This document shows positions 11,830 to 23,769 of a DNA stretch of 64,000 bases, piece by piece. This stretch comes from Membranipora membranacea (taxonomy: Eukaryota > Bryozoa > Gymnolaemata > Cheilostomatida > Membraniporidae): NCBI GenBank assembly GCA_914767715.1, contig OU612073.1, positions 16,308,001-16,372,000 of the forward strand, written 5' to 3'. The notes under the pieces are model-generated. The model did no database searches. It was not told the DNA's origin and saw nothing but the letters and a program-made list of their open reading frames with translations. The position numbers and the translations under genes were made by a program. Numbering within the stretch: position 1 is the first letter of the stretch; the number at the start of each line of letters is the position of its first letter.

Positions 11830-13870
11830 TCTTATCCACAATACTGTGTTGAAGTGGTTAATGGACATACAACATCGTTGAATAGTTCTTACAGCAAACA
11901 GAGTAAGGCTTCATAGATGATCATACTGATCCCAAAACATTATTTCGCCAATTTATGATGATTCAATTTCATTGTTTTCAAATATCATGTCTTATAACAC
12001 CAAAAGTTCAATAGTACTGCTGATAGAGAAATATAGTGATACAAGCCAAATTTGTCATACTTCTTATTTCTATCCACAACTGACTTGAACAAAAGCTAAG
12101 GCATACGAATATTTAGGTAATTTTTGAGAAAAAATGAGTGAGTAATGAGAATAATATAAAAAGTGAGGCTTACAAGGAAGGAAACATGACAAATACAGAA
12201 AATATAAAGAATAAATAAGTCATGCCACAATTTATACTGTTATATAATATAGTAATTGGCTTACACAAACCTTTTTTATTGCATTTTTGAGGCCAGAAAA
12301 CCTGCCTCACTAAATTTGTGTCAGCAGCTTTCTTATTTTTTTTCATGAAATTATCGGATTACATTCCCCAATTTTTCAAAACTGACACATGTTAATCTTC
12401 TTATATCATCACTCTAATACCGCAATTCAGCTCCTAAACTAGCATAAATAGATTCGTGTTCATTTCGATGAGGCAATGTAAAACTTGAGACATTAGAATA
12501 CTTGTTCACAGACAGCTATGCCAGACAAACAAAAATATATCAATTGGTTCAAGTTTTGCAGGGTGGTGATAAACCACTGAGGTTTACCTATGGAAAAGCA
12601 GAGATAAGAACATGTAATGGTGATTCATAATCATGGCGCAAAATTCAAGAAAAGGAATTGTGGCCCCCTTCCCTATATGGAAGACAACACTGGCACCACT
12701 AAATACTTATCAAGATGAAATTAACCTTCACCAGTAGGCAACATACTCAACAATAGAAATCCAAGGTATAAGCATTGGATCTGCACCACAGGGCAGTCAG
12801 TAGCCCCTCCACCCCATGGCTGCAATAAACTTAATTAAGTTGAGAAGCTATTATAATCTCAAAGAAAATGCTTAATTTTTGTTTTTGAAAGCAATCATAT
12901 TGTTTTTGTAGATGATTTTGTTACTGAGATGACTGTTTATATATCAAGATTGACACATCAAAAGATAACTGCTTCGATTCTAGAAAAAAACTCTTGTATA
13001 CGTCATTTTTTTCTAATAATATATTCTTTTGGAGAGTACGAGTATTTGAGTTACTGAAACAAAATGGTGGAAGAGAGTTTGTAATTGAAATAATTAAAAT
13101 TTTCAAATTTAACATTTATTTATAACATCCAAATTTATAAGGGTACATCATTACACATCAAATATCAAAATATAACTTTTGTGGTTGTATGCCACTTTTT
13201 AATGACCTGGGTACTTAAGCCATCAAAAGTAACCTAATAATGTGGGTATTTATTTTTTTTTAAAATGAAAAACCAAATTATCAATAAAACATTATAAGAC
13301 ACTTGATTGCTGTAGCTTGACAATATAACAGTAGAATATAAAGATATACAGTGGCCATAAAACGGTTTTCCACATACATACACATCTTCAATCGATTTTT
13401 GATGAGATTGCAAGTTTATAACACTATCTGTGATGTCCCTGATCTTTTTATTCATCAGAAACAAAGATAATATTCACTTCCAGTTATGAGAAAAGGAGAA
13501 TACTTTTATGAACGGGCATCACAAAATTGTATTGCTCACTATCGGAAAAATACTCCGGATCCTCTCAATGAATTATTTATCCTAATTATTTTGTGAAATA
13601 TCTCAGTGCTTGGGCAAACAGTTCAGGTGCTTCTATACTACTGACTTTTTTGTTATGGATATCTTGATCTGCCATTAAACCTCACAGAATTTTGTACCAC
13701 ACTATTGGCAGTGATTTTTTGTATTATTTTTGTATACGGAAATCATAATGAAATGATTAATCATTCATGTTCCAAATAGTTATGTTAGAAAATGTAAGTT
13801 TTACAGTGATAAACCAATAACCAACAAGTATTGTAAGAATAAACTTTGTGGACCACGTTGTTGACACTCA
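11830..13870. other. No supported gene
   Basis: AT-rich sequence. Short coding-like shreds occur near 12560-12830 on either strand but never join into a convincing frame or family, so nothing is called. Confidence 0.4.
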
Positions 13871-13875
13871 CCTTG

Positions 13876-14374
13876 TTATACAGTGACTAACTCTTTTCCA
13901 GCGAAGCAGCTGTTGCAGCGTATGATCACTCCTTGGGGTGGACCAGCCGTAGTCGTCACAACCTTCGGATAAGTGCTGTCCACTGGAATCCATTCCTTAG
14001 GAAAAAAAATTCTCGCTGCTGAAATTTATTGCGAACTCGGATCCTTCTATGGCAAATTTTGAGTGATAGAAAGTATGACCTCTAGCGATCCAGGCAGCCT
14101 ACCATCCACACGTGCCTCCACTTGTTATTGTGTGATCACAACTGGAAAGTGTAGCAAAGTCCTCTAAAGCTGATCCATTTAGGAAGAAGAAATTATTATT
14201 CAAAGTCAAATTTTTTAAGAATTTAAGTGCTTTTGTTGGTGTTGGTGTTGTTGGTGAGTAGAACTCTGGATTAGCTAACTGGTAGCCATAACAGTTACTG
14301 ACTAGATCGCCAATTCTCATATGGACGCCAAACAAACCCATCCCTGGGTCTTCGAAGGAAGGCGTCCATATTGG
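13876..14374 (-). pseudogene. GT11 alpha-1,2-fucosyltransferase-like pseudogene (C-terminal half)
   Basis: The family is Golgi glycosyltransferase GT11, which transfers fucose from GDP-fucose to galactosides. The minus strand shows its conserved blocks in order: GVHMRIGDLV (the VxVHxRRGD nucleotide-sugar motif), EDFATLSSCDHTITSGGTCG (the DL.LL..C.HtI.s.GTfgWWaA motif), then AAWIARG, FAIEGSEF and FFPKEWIPVDSTYP (the C-terminal P.W.gi motif), ending GKELVTV and TAA at 13876-13878. Two lesions break it: TAG at 14099-14101 where the second Trp of the WW pair is expected, and a one-base frame change at the A8 run 14002-14009 just before FPKEW. GT11 genes often have the catalytic domain in one exon, which fits. 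The N-terminal part is absent; LINE sequence begins about 55 bp upstream. Sequencing error at the homopolymer is possible, but the stop is a separate event. Confidence 0.82.
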
Positions 14375-14429
14375 TTAGAAATTAACAGATCAGGTAACTC
14401 AAGATGGCCACGCATTTGACATAGAATTT

Positions 14430-14545
14430 TCCTGATTATTTGAGAAATTATTTATCAAATTGATGTAGGGCGGTAATTTGACATGGCAGTTCAGCTGCCT
14501 TTTTGAATAGTGGTTTGACTCTTGCAATCTTGAGCCTGTCGAGAA
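14430..14545 (-). mobile_element. LINE reverse-transcriptase fragment
   Basis: Minus-strand frames give RLKIARVKPLFKKAA and, one frame over, NYRPTSI followed by a FSNNQEN-like segment. This matches the RT block 'iAkV.PlfKkg.....NYRPISil..fSKi.Ek' of CR1/L2-type elements, with at least one frameshift. It lies immediately upstream of the truncated fucosyltransferase on the same strand, so an insertion or recombination event may have removed that gene's 5' part. Confidence 0.65.
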
Positions 14546-14599
14546 ATACAGATGATCTGATGGTTTGATAATCAAGTTCAAGCACAGATAAAATCGGGA

Positions 14600-15990
14600 G
14601 GTAGCTGTTATCTTTTATTGTATGTGCTCTAATAAAACTAGCTTGCTACTTACAGATACAATCTCTGTCAGCTAGCTTCAGTCTTAGCCAAGTATAATAA
14701 TATTTTATTGGCCTATAGGATACCATGCTCACTGAATTGGTACTTTATTCACAAAGGACTGACGACTGGGAGTTATAACATTTCTCTAACCAAACTTGTC
14801 ACATTGATGGTTATCTAGTGCGGTAGCATGTCACTCAGGATGGCAGCATTAGAGCAGCTTGAATGTTTCTGAATTTCTTGCTACAAGCTGGTATAACTGG
14901 TATGTGAGATCAAGTCAGAAGTGTCTTCATAGGGGACTTGACATTTCCCTTTTTCAGAAGGTCAATTTTAAAAAATCACTGAAATATGCATAGTCGTTAT
15001 GAATACAAGCCCATTGTGAGAACGGGTTCTCAGTTCATTAAAAGTATTTTGGCTTAAAATTCGTCTGGAGTTAGCTTCTCCCGTCCAAACAAATTATTAA
15101 TTTTGAGTTATCCAACCTTGTCCAAGTTATCTCACCTTATCTTTGTATTACGCTTAACATACCACAACTTATAATTCAACCAAGTGATGTTCGGCTGGGC
15201 ATAAGCAAAGGGAAACAGTGTGAATTAGGAAGCCAGGTGGGTTAACAGCATGTATGTTTCTAGAAATATAGATTGCAAGAATGTTTCTGTAGGATAATCA
15301 AGACTTGCTAGAATTGAAACAGGCACAAGTTGAGAGCTTTGTGTGAAAACATAGAAATATAGAAAGTCTCTTTTTTATCGAATCACCATGTTTTTCTCAG
15401 TGTTCCTTGTATTTTGTTATCAGTTTTGCCTGGTAACTACTGTAATTGGGTCCTTTCCAGTTTACAATACCCAATAAGAAATGTTACGACAAAACAAGAG
15501 GACCGCATAGGGATTTGAACTTGGGGACTCAAGCTCAGCAAGCACAAGTTCTGGGTGCAATTGTGTGAAAACGCAAGCAACCAGTATATTTGGTCTTGGT
15601 GTTAGGTCATAAAGTAGTTAAAAATACTTGTTACATATTTGTGAGTAGTGCATAGTGTATGCTTTCCAAAGACATAGCAACATTGTAGTCTTTTCAATGA
15701 GCAAAGCAAGTGCTCTCATAGTGAAAAAAATTGGTGTTTCCTATTAAATGACATCAGCGTAACTCATTGATTACCGTAGACCAGCAGAGTACAGTTCATT
15801 TCATAAACCCTTCTTGAATTCATACATGAGGGTGGCTGCACGGCAGCAGAAGGGATGCAACATAAATACAAAATATTCAATTTCAAACTGCTAGGCAAAG
15901 GAAAAATACAAAAATATGATAATCTATAAATGATGAGATTTTTAGGTTTCTGCAGGTGACGCTTTCAAAAGTCAATAACGTTAGTCCGTT
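14600..15990. other. No supported gene
   Basis: No exon or repeat is supported. A minus-strand box-B-like motif near 15510 (GGGATTTGAAC on the plus strand) lacks a matching A box. Confidence 0.4.
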
Positions 15991-15995
15991 TACTT

Positions 15996-18900
15996 TTAAT
16001 AATTGATGTATCTTTCAAGCGACGCTAACTCCATTTTAACTTCCTGTTCTACTGCCTGCTCGCCGATCTCCTTACTTCGAATAAACCCGTACTTAACAAC
16101 GTTCCTTTTCTCCGTTTCCATTAGCTTTTTTCTTAGATGATCGCGAGCCCTTGTTATAAGATGAATACTGGCGGCTTTACATTTTTTGTATTGGCTTGTG
16201 GCAGCGAGGGTTTTCTCTGTCTTCCACTTGTGCCGAGACTGGATTAATGTTTTGGCCTTCTCACCGATGTGTTTTCTTAGAACAAGATCTACGGAGACAA
16301 GAACATAACATAATATGGAGATTATCTCTGTGACTACAAAGTTGGTGTGCTTCATTGTAGTATTGAAACACAGTGAATCTGAGTTAGATCTATAGTATTG
16401 CAATAAAATAGGCTTAATAGCTCAGCCCTCACATAAAATGCGGGCAGTGCAAGATAACAGCCAGCCCACTGGCTGTAGCGCAAACAAGTCAGCACCCCGA
16501 CTTATGTTGGGTATTTGTGGTCAATTTGAGTAATGGACTATGGCACAAGGGGCAATTTCAACTTTGTGGGGATGAGTTGATAGAAAGCAAACCACTTTGT
16601 TACAGTGAAGCAATGAGGAGTTGGCAGCCTCCCTGGTTGTTCAACAGCGTAAACACACTGATTATGTAAAAATGCAGAAACTGACAATATGCACTGAGGG
16701 CTAGAAGTGATAGACTGAGATGCTTATCAACACACAGGGGTGGCTTCATGCTGCTGGGGTGGTCAGTGACATGCACACTACTATAATTTTGTATCTAATA
16801 TAGTAGATACTTCCAGATCGGGTATCTACTGTCAGCATCAGGGATTAAAAGGCTTAAAGTGTCGTGCATGTCTTGCTACTAATAATGTTGCAAAACTATT
16901 TGATAAGTGTTGTTTATAGCATACCATGTGTTGTGTATTTGTACTTGACAGCTGTCATTTATTTGACTGTCTCTGTTCTTTTTTCTTGCTGCGAGGACTT
17001 TGCTGGTGTGCGATCTGGTATAGAGAAACCGAAAGGAAAAATACCATTATTCCAATCAGGAGGATAAATATACACTATAACAACAACTGACATCTTGCAA
17101 CTTCAAGCGCGCAATATTAATAGCGTAGATGGATGATAAATTTGGTACCATGTCTTCAAACTCTACCCTACCCCAAGAGGTGGTATTTTATCCATTGACT
17201 ACTATGATCATACCTCTTAATGGTACACACTACTGCAGGGTAGAGCGAAAATTGTAGGGAACTCACCTCCTACAAGCTGCACAGGGGTGCTGGTTTTCTG
17301 AGGTTTAGTTCGAGCGTTTATTGGGGTAGTTGCATGGTGGTCCGAGTCTTCTATTGCTAAAAATATTTTACATATAGTTATCAAATATATCATTCAACCA
17401 ATACCAAGTTTCATAAATATTTACAAAGTAGTAGCATGCAAATGTAATTTTAATACATGACAGGCCATTCAAAGCTGATGATGGATGGAATTTAACAGCT
17501 GAAGATCTTAGGATCAGAACCATGTCACAGTCTTTAAATACTACAGGGCCATATAGTTTAGAAAAAATGGTCGGGGAGGCAAAAGCCCAAGGCGAGTCCG
17601 AAGCATCACCAGTATGGGTGCTGTAAGCTCCTCTCCAAGTAATTAAAGGATATAATTAGCAAATTTTTTTAGGCCACTGTATTGAGCTTTCTAGGGGAGA
17701 CAGTGCCTCCCTGCCTCCCCCAGAACTATGGGCATGTACTATAACACACTTACCACACTTCCTTCTATGCGGGGTGAGAATTGTTGGTGTTATCACATTA
17801 CTGTTAGGTGTTTTATCTTGCGACACTCCGTTCTTTGACGTGCTTGGGGTGTTGAGTGATTTCTCTGTAAAAAAAAATATATATGTGGTTGAAAGGGGCC
17901 ATAACATGAATTACCTCAGTTGATAGTGATATTTTGAAGTTTAGACTGTTAATTTGGCATATTGAAAAGTGAATAGAATCACCACACAATACAATGCAAT
18001 TTTAACTATGAATATAGAACCAGTTGACTAAATAAATTGAATACTCTATTCAATGTCTCAATACAAAGAAACATGAAATGGACTCATTGGTAATTGGTAT
18101 CAATATTCAACTAATGCTGTGAATGTGCACAAACTTGGGGATGTAGCGGCATCCGCTTGATGAGTGACAACATCAGTAGATTAACCAGTTAATTTTCAGA
18201 ATACAACATACCGGTGATTACGACCATACTTCTTGACTGAGCTCCAGCTATCACATCATCCTCGTCGGTATCAGCTATGACAGGCTCACGCTCCTCTACA
18301 CACTCTGAAACAGAGAGTAGGCCTACATCAATTGAAAGTTTTGCATCTGCCTTACAAATTGTTTTGGCTGGTGTTTACATCGACCGAATAATGCATATGG
18401 TAGAGTCCAAGGTACCAATTGACCTTATAATAACCACACACTCAAGAACTGCCACTTATAGTATGAGACATTCCGTCCAGATGATACTAACTTACACAAA
18501 ATAAAGAAAAGTGAAATTGACAACATGGCAGTTTAACTCACAAGCAGTGGCGTATATTAGCACTCACGGCCCACGGATTTCCGTGAGTGGCTGAATAGCT
18601 CAGTAGAGCGTCTGCCTATTAATCACTGTAAAAAAGATTGTTGTGGGTTCGAATCCCATTGAGGACAGTTTTTTTTCAAATTAATGCTTTATAACTGGAT
18701 CATTTTTACCGTAATCTTCTACTGCTATTGAGTTGTTTTCTGAAAGTACCCAACAGCTCAGTGAGCTATTGAATTACCTCTCTGCTTGCACTATTTTGCT
18801 ACCAATATGCAAAAATTTCCGTGTGGCAGGGCGCTTAAGCGCCCCTCCCACACCCTCCCCGCCACGCCTACGGCGTGTGGATCGGGCTATGCCCGATCAT

Positions 18901-19915
18901 TATGCTCATCTCTAAAAAGTCAGTGAGTGAAATTTTTTAGAATATACGCCTCTGCTCACAAGCTCCAGCAAATAGATAATTTGAGTGGCACATGACTTGT
19001 CTTGTCTCATTAATTGTGTTTGATATTGAAAACAAATTTATTGTAAGGGACAGGGCCCATTATAGGATTAGGCAATAATTAGGGTGATAATGTCTAAATA
19101 TTCTTAACTGGTGGGTGTTGTGTTGTCTTAGAATGGCCAGGCTTAGGGAGACAATAATTATGATTCCAATAATAATCAGCATCGTTATTGGCCTGGTATG
19201 ATTTCATAGTACACCAATGGAATGCAATGTGAATGTCTGGCCATTAATAATGTTTTCCAAACTCAAATTCAAGGTTAACATGCCTTGTACTGTTTAGGCA
19301 TATTCCATAGTGGTGGTAAGAGCTGAACGTAACGTATGACCACACTTATTAAGCATCCTAAAATTCGTAATCCAATATATTACTCTGGCCGCCAGTTCCA
19401 GGTGTCAGCAAATAATACTGTAGACAGTCAACTAATATTAAGAGTACAAATTTGCATGTTTTACCACCTTATCAGTAGCTGATATAACTTAAACCCTGTG
19501 TCAAGAATGAAACAAATCAACTTGATTTTGTGAGGATGAGACTGTACATGTAGGCCTATGTCATGGCATACCTAGCAAGTCTATGTTATATGGTAAATAT
19601 TGAGCGCAATAGCTAATAAAACAAGATATAATACCAGATATAATACCGAACTAATGGCACACAACACTGGAGCGTAAATTAGTTTCGGCCTTTCAAATAA
19701 ATTACATGCTTCCAACTTGGTAGAACAGCCAACCTAATAAGGTTTTAATAGTTTGTCACAAACGAAATTGGACCATTGAATTATTTTCTTCTGATCAGGA
19801 GCCCTGTTGAAATATATTATGAGTTGTCTGTACATGCGGTTTGTTGTTTTAAAAATTACTCACCCACAGCTGAGGTTTGTCGCCTGTATCTTTCTAGTCT
19901 TTCTGAGTGATGCTT
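15996..19915 (-). CDS. Five-exon gene (3' part), unidentified charged/helical protein
   Basis: Exons in transcription order are 19915-19864, 18304-18212, 17864-17754, 17356-17267 and 16288-15996. The acceptors are clean (TTTCAG, GTTTCAG, TTTTACAG, ATTTTTAG, TCTCCGTAG) and the donors are strong (GTGAGT, GTATGT, GTAAGT, GTGAGT). All four introns fall in phase 1, the middle exons are multiples of three (93, 111 and 90 nt), and every junction restores one open frame. The product reads KHHSERLERYRRQ, an acidic ADTDEDD segment, then Ser/Thr/Pro-rich low-complexity exons, then a 96-residue basic, helix-rich C-terminus (LRKHIGEKAKTLIQ ... EKRNVVKYGFIRSKE ... LASLERYINY) and a stop. I do not recognise the family. 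Upstream exons should lie beyond 19915; none was secured. An ATTAAA occurs just after the stop. The exon structure is well supported; the function is unknown. Confidence 0.72.
18545..18954. mobile_element. Non-autonomous hAT-type MITE (410 bp) carrying a tRNA-like sequence
   Basis: The element begins CAGTGGCGTATATT and ends with the inverse of CAGAGGCGTATATT (14-bp terminal inverted repeats, one mismatch). It is flanked by a perfect 8-bp direct repeat CTCACAAG at 18537-18544 and 18955-18962. An 8-bp duplication and CAG-starting termini are hAT hallmarks. Inside lie a CACTCACGG/CCGTGAGTG hairpin (18561-18589), a tRNA-like segment with a T-run, and GC-rich palindromes near 18825-18900. No transposase frame is present. 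It sits in the intron between the first two exons of the 16-20 kb gene. TIR and duplication are read directly; the superfamily call is inferred from them. Confidence 0.88.
18588..18675 (+). repeat. tRNA-like Pol III unit inside the hAT MITE
   Basis: TAGCTCAGTAGAGC forms a good D arm (GCTC/GAGC) and A box. GGGTTCGAATCCC is a near-perfect B box and T arm (five pairs including one G-U). A TTTTTTTT run at 18669-18676 would end Pol III transcription. The anticodon arm does not pair (CTGCCTATTAATCA is followed by an A-rich insertion) and the acceptor stem is poor. So this is a tRNA-derived promoter unit rather than a working tRNA gene. Confidence 0.7.
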
Positions 19916-20139
19916 CTGAAATTTCAGGATTCATAGAATTGTATCCATTTGTATGAGCCGAGTAGGCTTTTACAGAGTCACAGTCCTTATACAGTAAAAT
20001 TTGTCCGAACCCACAGAGCGGGGTATAGCGTGGAGCCATTTCAAATGATACACGATTACACTGGCTTAAGTTAAGTGCTTCTGAACAGCTGGGCTCACGA
20101 GGTTCTACTGACCTTCGAACAACTTGCCTCAACTTGGAA

Positions 20140-22015
20140 TTGTATAAAATTCACTCGCTTTCCTCTTAATCTGATATTTGTCAGAAGTCAAAAGACTGAG
20201 TAATATTCTATGGTTGGATCCAAATTTAATCCGCAGGTGATTACAAACCATTCTAGCTTAGATTACCTGTGCATTTTTATGGTAATTATGTTTGACCTAC
20301 ACATGATCCAAAAAAATGAGATGAGAAACCAATTGGACTTCACATTTCATTATAAATTTGAAGTACGATAACATTTAGTTTGTTTCCTGAAATTTCTAAA
20401 TAAAATTACCAAACTATCGTCATAGATATTACTTTATCATCAAATTCTGTCAACAGGTGAAGTTTTAACAGTATTTGATTCTTTGTATTGAAATATCTGT
20501 TGCATTGTATTGGTTGCATTTGGTAAATAGAATTATTATACTCCTTCCATGTGTCAAATTGTTAGAATGATGTATAATGGGCTTTGTTCAGACAAAGAGA
20601 GTAAATGAAAGGCTAAGTTCTCTGATGGTTTGCGCAATCAAGAGCATACATCATGCCTACTTTTAAAAAAGTATATATACGTTACATTTTGCTTGCATGC
20701 AACTTACAATGATGCAAAAATGAAAAAATGAGGACATCTCTATTCTAAATAACCAAAAAAAATTTGGAAGAAATCGGACAATTGGAACATGGTCTGCGAT
20801 ACATTACCTTGTTAGTAAAGGCCGTTTTTGTAGATTTCTTTGAGAAATTACATTTTTTTAAACATTGTTGTGGCTCATTGGATTTATATTGGTACAATAC
20901 ATAATTATATGTGGGTTTAATTTACCAATGATAAACACTCTTCCTTAAAATGAACTTCAAAGTTTGGTCAGGAGGAGATAATCACTAAATTCAGCAAATA
21001 CTTTTAATGAACTGAGTTGGGATTATAAATGGATCACGCGGGTTCACCTGGTGATAATTGCCAATTCTTATATGTTATGTTTTGAGGATACAATGGCATC
21101 AACTTGTTTAAAACTGATTTTTTGACATAAGATATTACTTGAAATGAAACGTTGCTGTTGTCCGAATCAGTTTTTGGCAGATCACAAATTCAAATGCAAG
21201 CCAACAAGGTTACACCCTTGCAGAATTTCTGTTACAGCAAATAAAAACCATGAAGCAGCTCATGATTGATCTCCCTGATTCGATTAACTTTCCCAGGGCA
21301 GTTTCTGTGGCCAGCCAATCGTTAAATTCCCTTCTAAAATATACTGATACACCTGATAATACCTCTATTGCTGAGATATTTTCTCATTATCTCTCCCTGC
21401 AGGAATGCATTCCAACGTATCTCCTGCAACCACCCTGCTTTGCATCCACAAGAACCTTCGATACAGCCTTTGGACTGCACTTAAAACAGGCCTGAACCAT
21501 GAGATTCCTGTGACACAAAATAGATTTCTTTCTTATTTATTGTCTTCAAGCTGACCTTGTAATACAGCCAATATCACTAGGCACCGATTATCTTCATTCT
21601 TGTTTCGGGCACACAAATTAAGATTAAGACCGATAAAACAATGGTCTGTAATAACAAACTCAGGCAACTAAGTTTGGCTGCATAATCGCAAACAATTTTA
21701 GATGGTCTTCTACTATGGCTAGTCTACAGCAGTAGGAGCCTATGGCAACATTTCTCAGAGATAATCTCATATATTTGGGTAGCAGCCTATACAATGTGTG
21801 GATAGAAATGCAACTTCATTTACGATTTTGGATGGATAGTGTTTGGCAATTGATGCTGGTAGAGTTTTTCATGCATATCACAACGGTGATATTGTACCTG
21901 ACATTAAATTGCACAATAAGCAATAAGGCAAAAGAGTAAGTGATTAAAAAATGGGACTCCTGTTATTAATAGCCAAGATGCGGCTAACATAAGTTGCAAT
22001 ACTCCCTTACAACAG
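20140..22015. other. No supported gene; one unassigned open frame
   Basis: Missing 5' exons of the 16-20 kb minus-strand gene may lie here, but none is secure. A plus-strand frame at 21250-21495 (81 codons, MKQLMIDLPDSINF...) is protein-like yet has no family signature, and the minus strand of the same stretch is equally open in places. Confidence 0.35.
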
Positions 22016-22019
22016 TATT

Positions 22020-22445
22020 GTCAATTTGCCTCTGGCTGGGGTTTTGCAGCAGGTGTCTTTTTCTGAACCATTTCCTCAAATCGAGAATTAGTTTCTTGAA
22101 TCTTTGCTTTCAACTTTTTGCAGGTTGCCTGAGTGTCCTTGACTTCGGCATGTGTATATCCCAGAGAGGTAGCTTGACATTTCTGTTCTTCTAAGATAGA
22201 CACCGGTTGAGTATCGGTTTTCTGTGGAGCTGCCGCTGCTGAACGGCCTCAAGCTTGTTAATCCTGATCTCAAATCTTGAGAGGTTTGCAATAATGACAT
22301 CTAGATTTGTATCCATTTTTCACATAACTCAGATTGCTATCCAGCTGATTTGTGGAAAAAGATGCTCTCATTTGCTGCGCCCTGGTATCCAAAGCTGCCG
22401 CAGTTTTTGTGCCAGGGCGTAGGGCTCAGCTAGCTTTTATTAGAC
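22020..22445 (-). mobile_element. Decayed LINE ORF1/gag-like coiled-coil segment
   Basis: Minus-strand reading with frame switches gives LDTRAQQMRASFSTNQLDSN, then MDTNLDVIIANLSRFEIRIN followed by KLEAVQQRQ, then SILEEQKCQATSLGY and KKLKAKIQETNSRFEEMVQK before a stop at 22021. Heptad-like patterns, 'F..R...LE', and a Lys/Pro tail are typical of ORF1 proteins of CR1/L2-type LINEs. At least two frame changes and an in-frame TAG show it is dead. Confidence 0.45.
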
Positions 22446-23107
22446 ATGGTATTGAAATTCAGCAGGAAAGGCCTACGCCCTGGCCTGCTATACACTATAT
22501 TCTTGTAATTGATTGCATATAGGTCTTTTTTTTATACTTATTCAAAGTTTATTTTTGTGTCTATATATATAAGTAAGACATAAACAAAAAAGAGCAACTT
22601 GTCCTCATAAAAATATCTATGTCAGACTCAAGTGCTGTTTTGAAAAATAATGCTTTTCCACATTTACAAGTCACTACACATATTACAGCCCTACGGAACC
22701 GCTCTGAAAATATCATTGATTAAATCTCGGGCGTTGAAAATATTCCAAATGACAGCCTGTGATAAAAATTTCTATTAAATTGAGTAATGAATAATTGCAT
22801 AACCAGAGAGATTCCCTACAAAAGCATCCCTTATTGACCCGTTTCATACCTAGCTACTTTTTCATCCGCGATCCATGACCTGTCGCTTTCTTCCTATTGT
22901 TTTCTTACCCAAGTTATAACTGAGCCAAACTTTTAATAACCTACAGATCTTCAGATCTTCCGGAAAAGGTCAAGGTCAATAGCTGATCAGAATCATTAGT
23001 CTTTTCATCCCTTAACAGTAGAGCCCAATCGATTAGAAGTTGCTTTGTAACTCTAGACACCAGTTTGTCAACAAAATGACTAACCAAGGGCTCTCAACGC
23101 ATTAAGT

Positions 23108-23356
23108 ATGAACCCATATCCGACGTTTGAATGGTTTGTACTGATGATACATGGGTCAGAATTTGAGTTTGACTTGGTCATATCAGAGTTATATTCCGAC
23201 AACCTTGATCAGGGTCTGCATCTCTCTAGCCTCAAGACGACTGCCCTTGGTGACTTTGATCTCGAGCGAGATCAGTTTACTAAGACAATTATAACTCTCG
23301 AAGGAGGCATCACTTTAAAGCTTTCTGTTGGCTATGATCTGATGAAAGAACAGTGA
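23108..23356 (+). CDS. Unidentified 82-codon open frame with protein-like composition
   Basis: A plus-strand frame runs from ATG at 23108 to TGA at 23354-23356. The peptide (EFEFDLVISELYSDNLDQG, HLSSLKTTALGDFDLERDQF, TLEGGITLKLSVGYDLMKEQ) alternates acidic and beta-type segments and lacks low complexity. I recognise no domain, and there is a stop not far upstream in frame. It could be a whole small gene, a terminal exon, or a remnant of a retrocopy. No polyadenylation signal or acceptor decides between these. Confidence 0.4.
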   Translation: MNPYPTFEWFVLMIHGSEFEFDLVISELYSDNLDQGLHLSSLKTTALGDFDLERDQFTKTIITLEGGITLKLSVGYDLMKEQ

Positions 23357-23735
23357 CACAAATTATTCACCATATGCTTGAAAAAAGGTAACCCCATATG
23401 GTGAGCAGTCAGGTGCAACTAAAATTAAAGATTGATAACATGTACGGAGAAAAGAAATTACTTTTTATTCCCTGAGGGGGAGCGTTGCCCCGCAGTTGTT
23501 ATTTTTTCTTAAATTAATTGGATTTAATCATGTTTAGTTTGTACCCTTAGGCTGCTCAACCATTCCAAAAAAAATCCTTCTTTTTCAGTAGAATAGCTGT
23601 CAAACATTCTGATCTTGGTATTGCAAAATGTGTTAGCCTATTGGCAAAGGTCGGTCTATGATGATCAGATGTTTGCAAATTTTAAGTGTATTGTACTGCG
23701 ATCTGTCTTGAATAACAACCCTTCAAAAACTTCTT

Positions 23736-23769
23736 ATAGACATGGGCTGTGATCACAGCCCATGTCTAT
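23736..23769. repeat. Perfect 34-bp palindrome
   Basis: ATAGACATGGGCTGTGA is followed immediately, with no spacer, by its exact reverse complement. A spacerless perfect palindrome of this length is not expected by chance in AT-rich DNA. Confidence 0.9.

Noticed and set aside
15480-15560. Minus-strand tRNA-like sequence
   Set aside because: Only a box-B-like motif is present; no A box lies at the right distance.
18588-18669. Functional tRNA gene
   Set aside because: The D and T arms fold, but the anticodon and acceptor stems do not, and an A-rich insertion disrupts the variable region.
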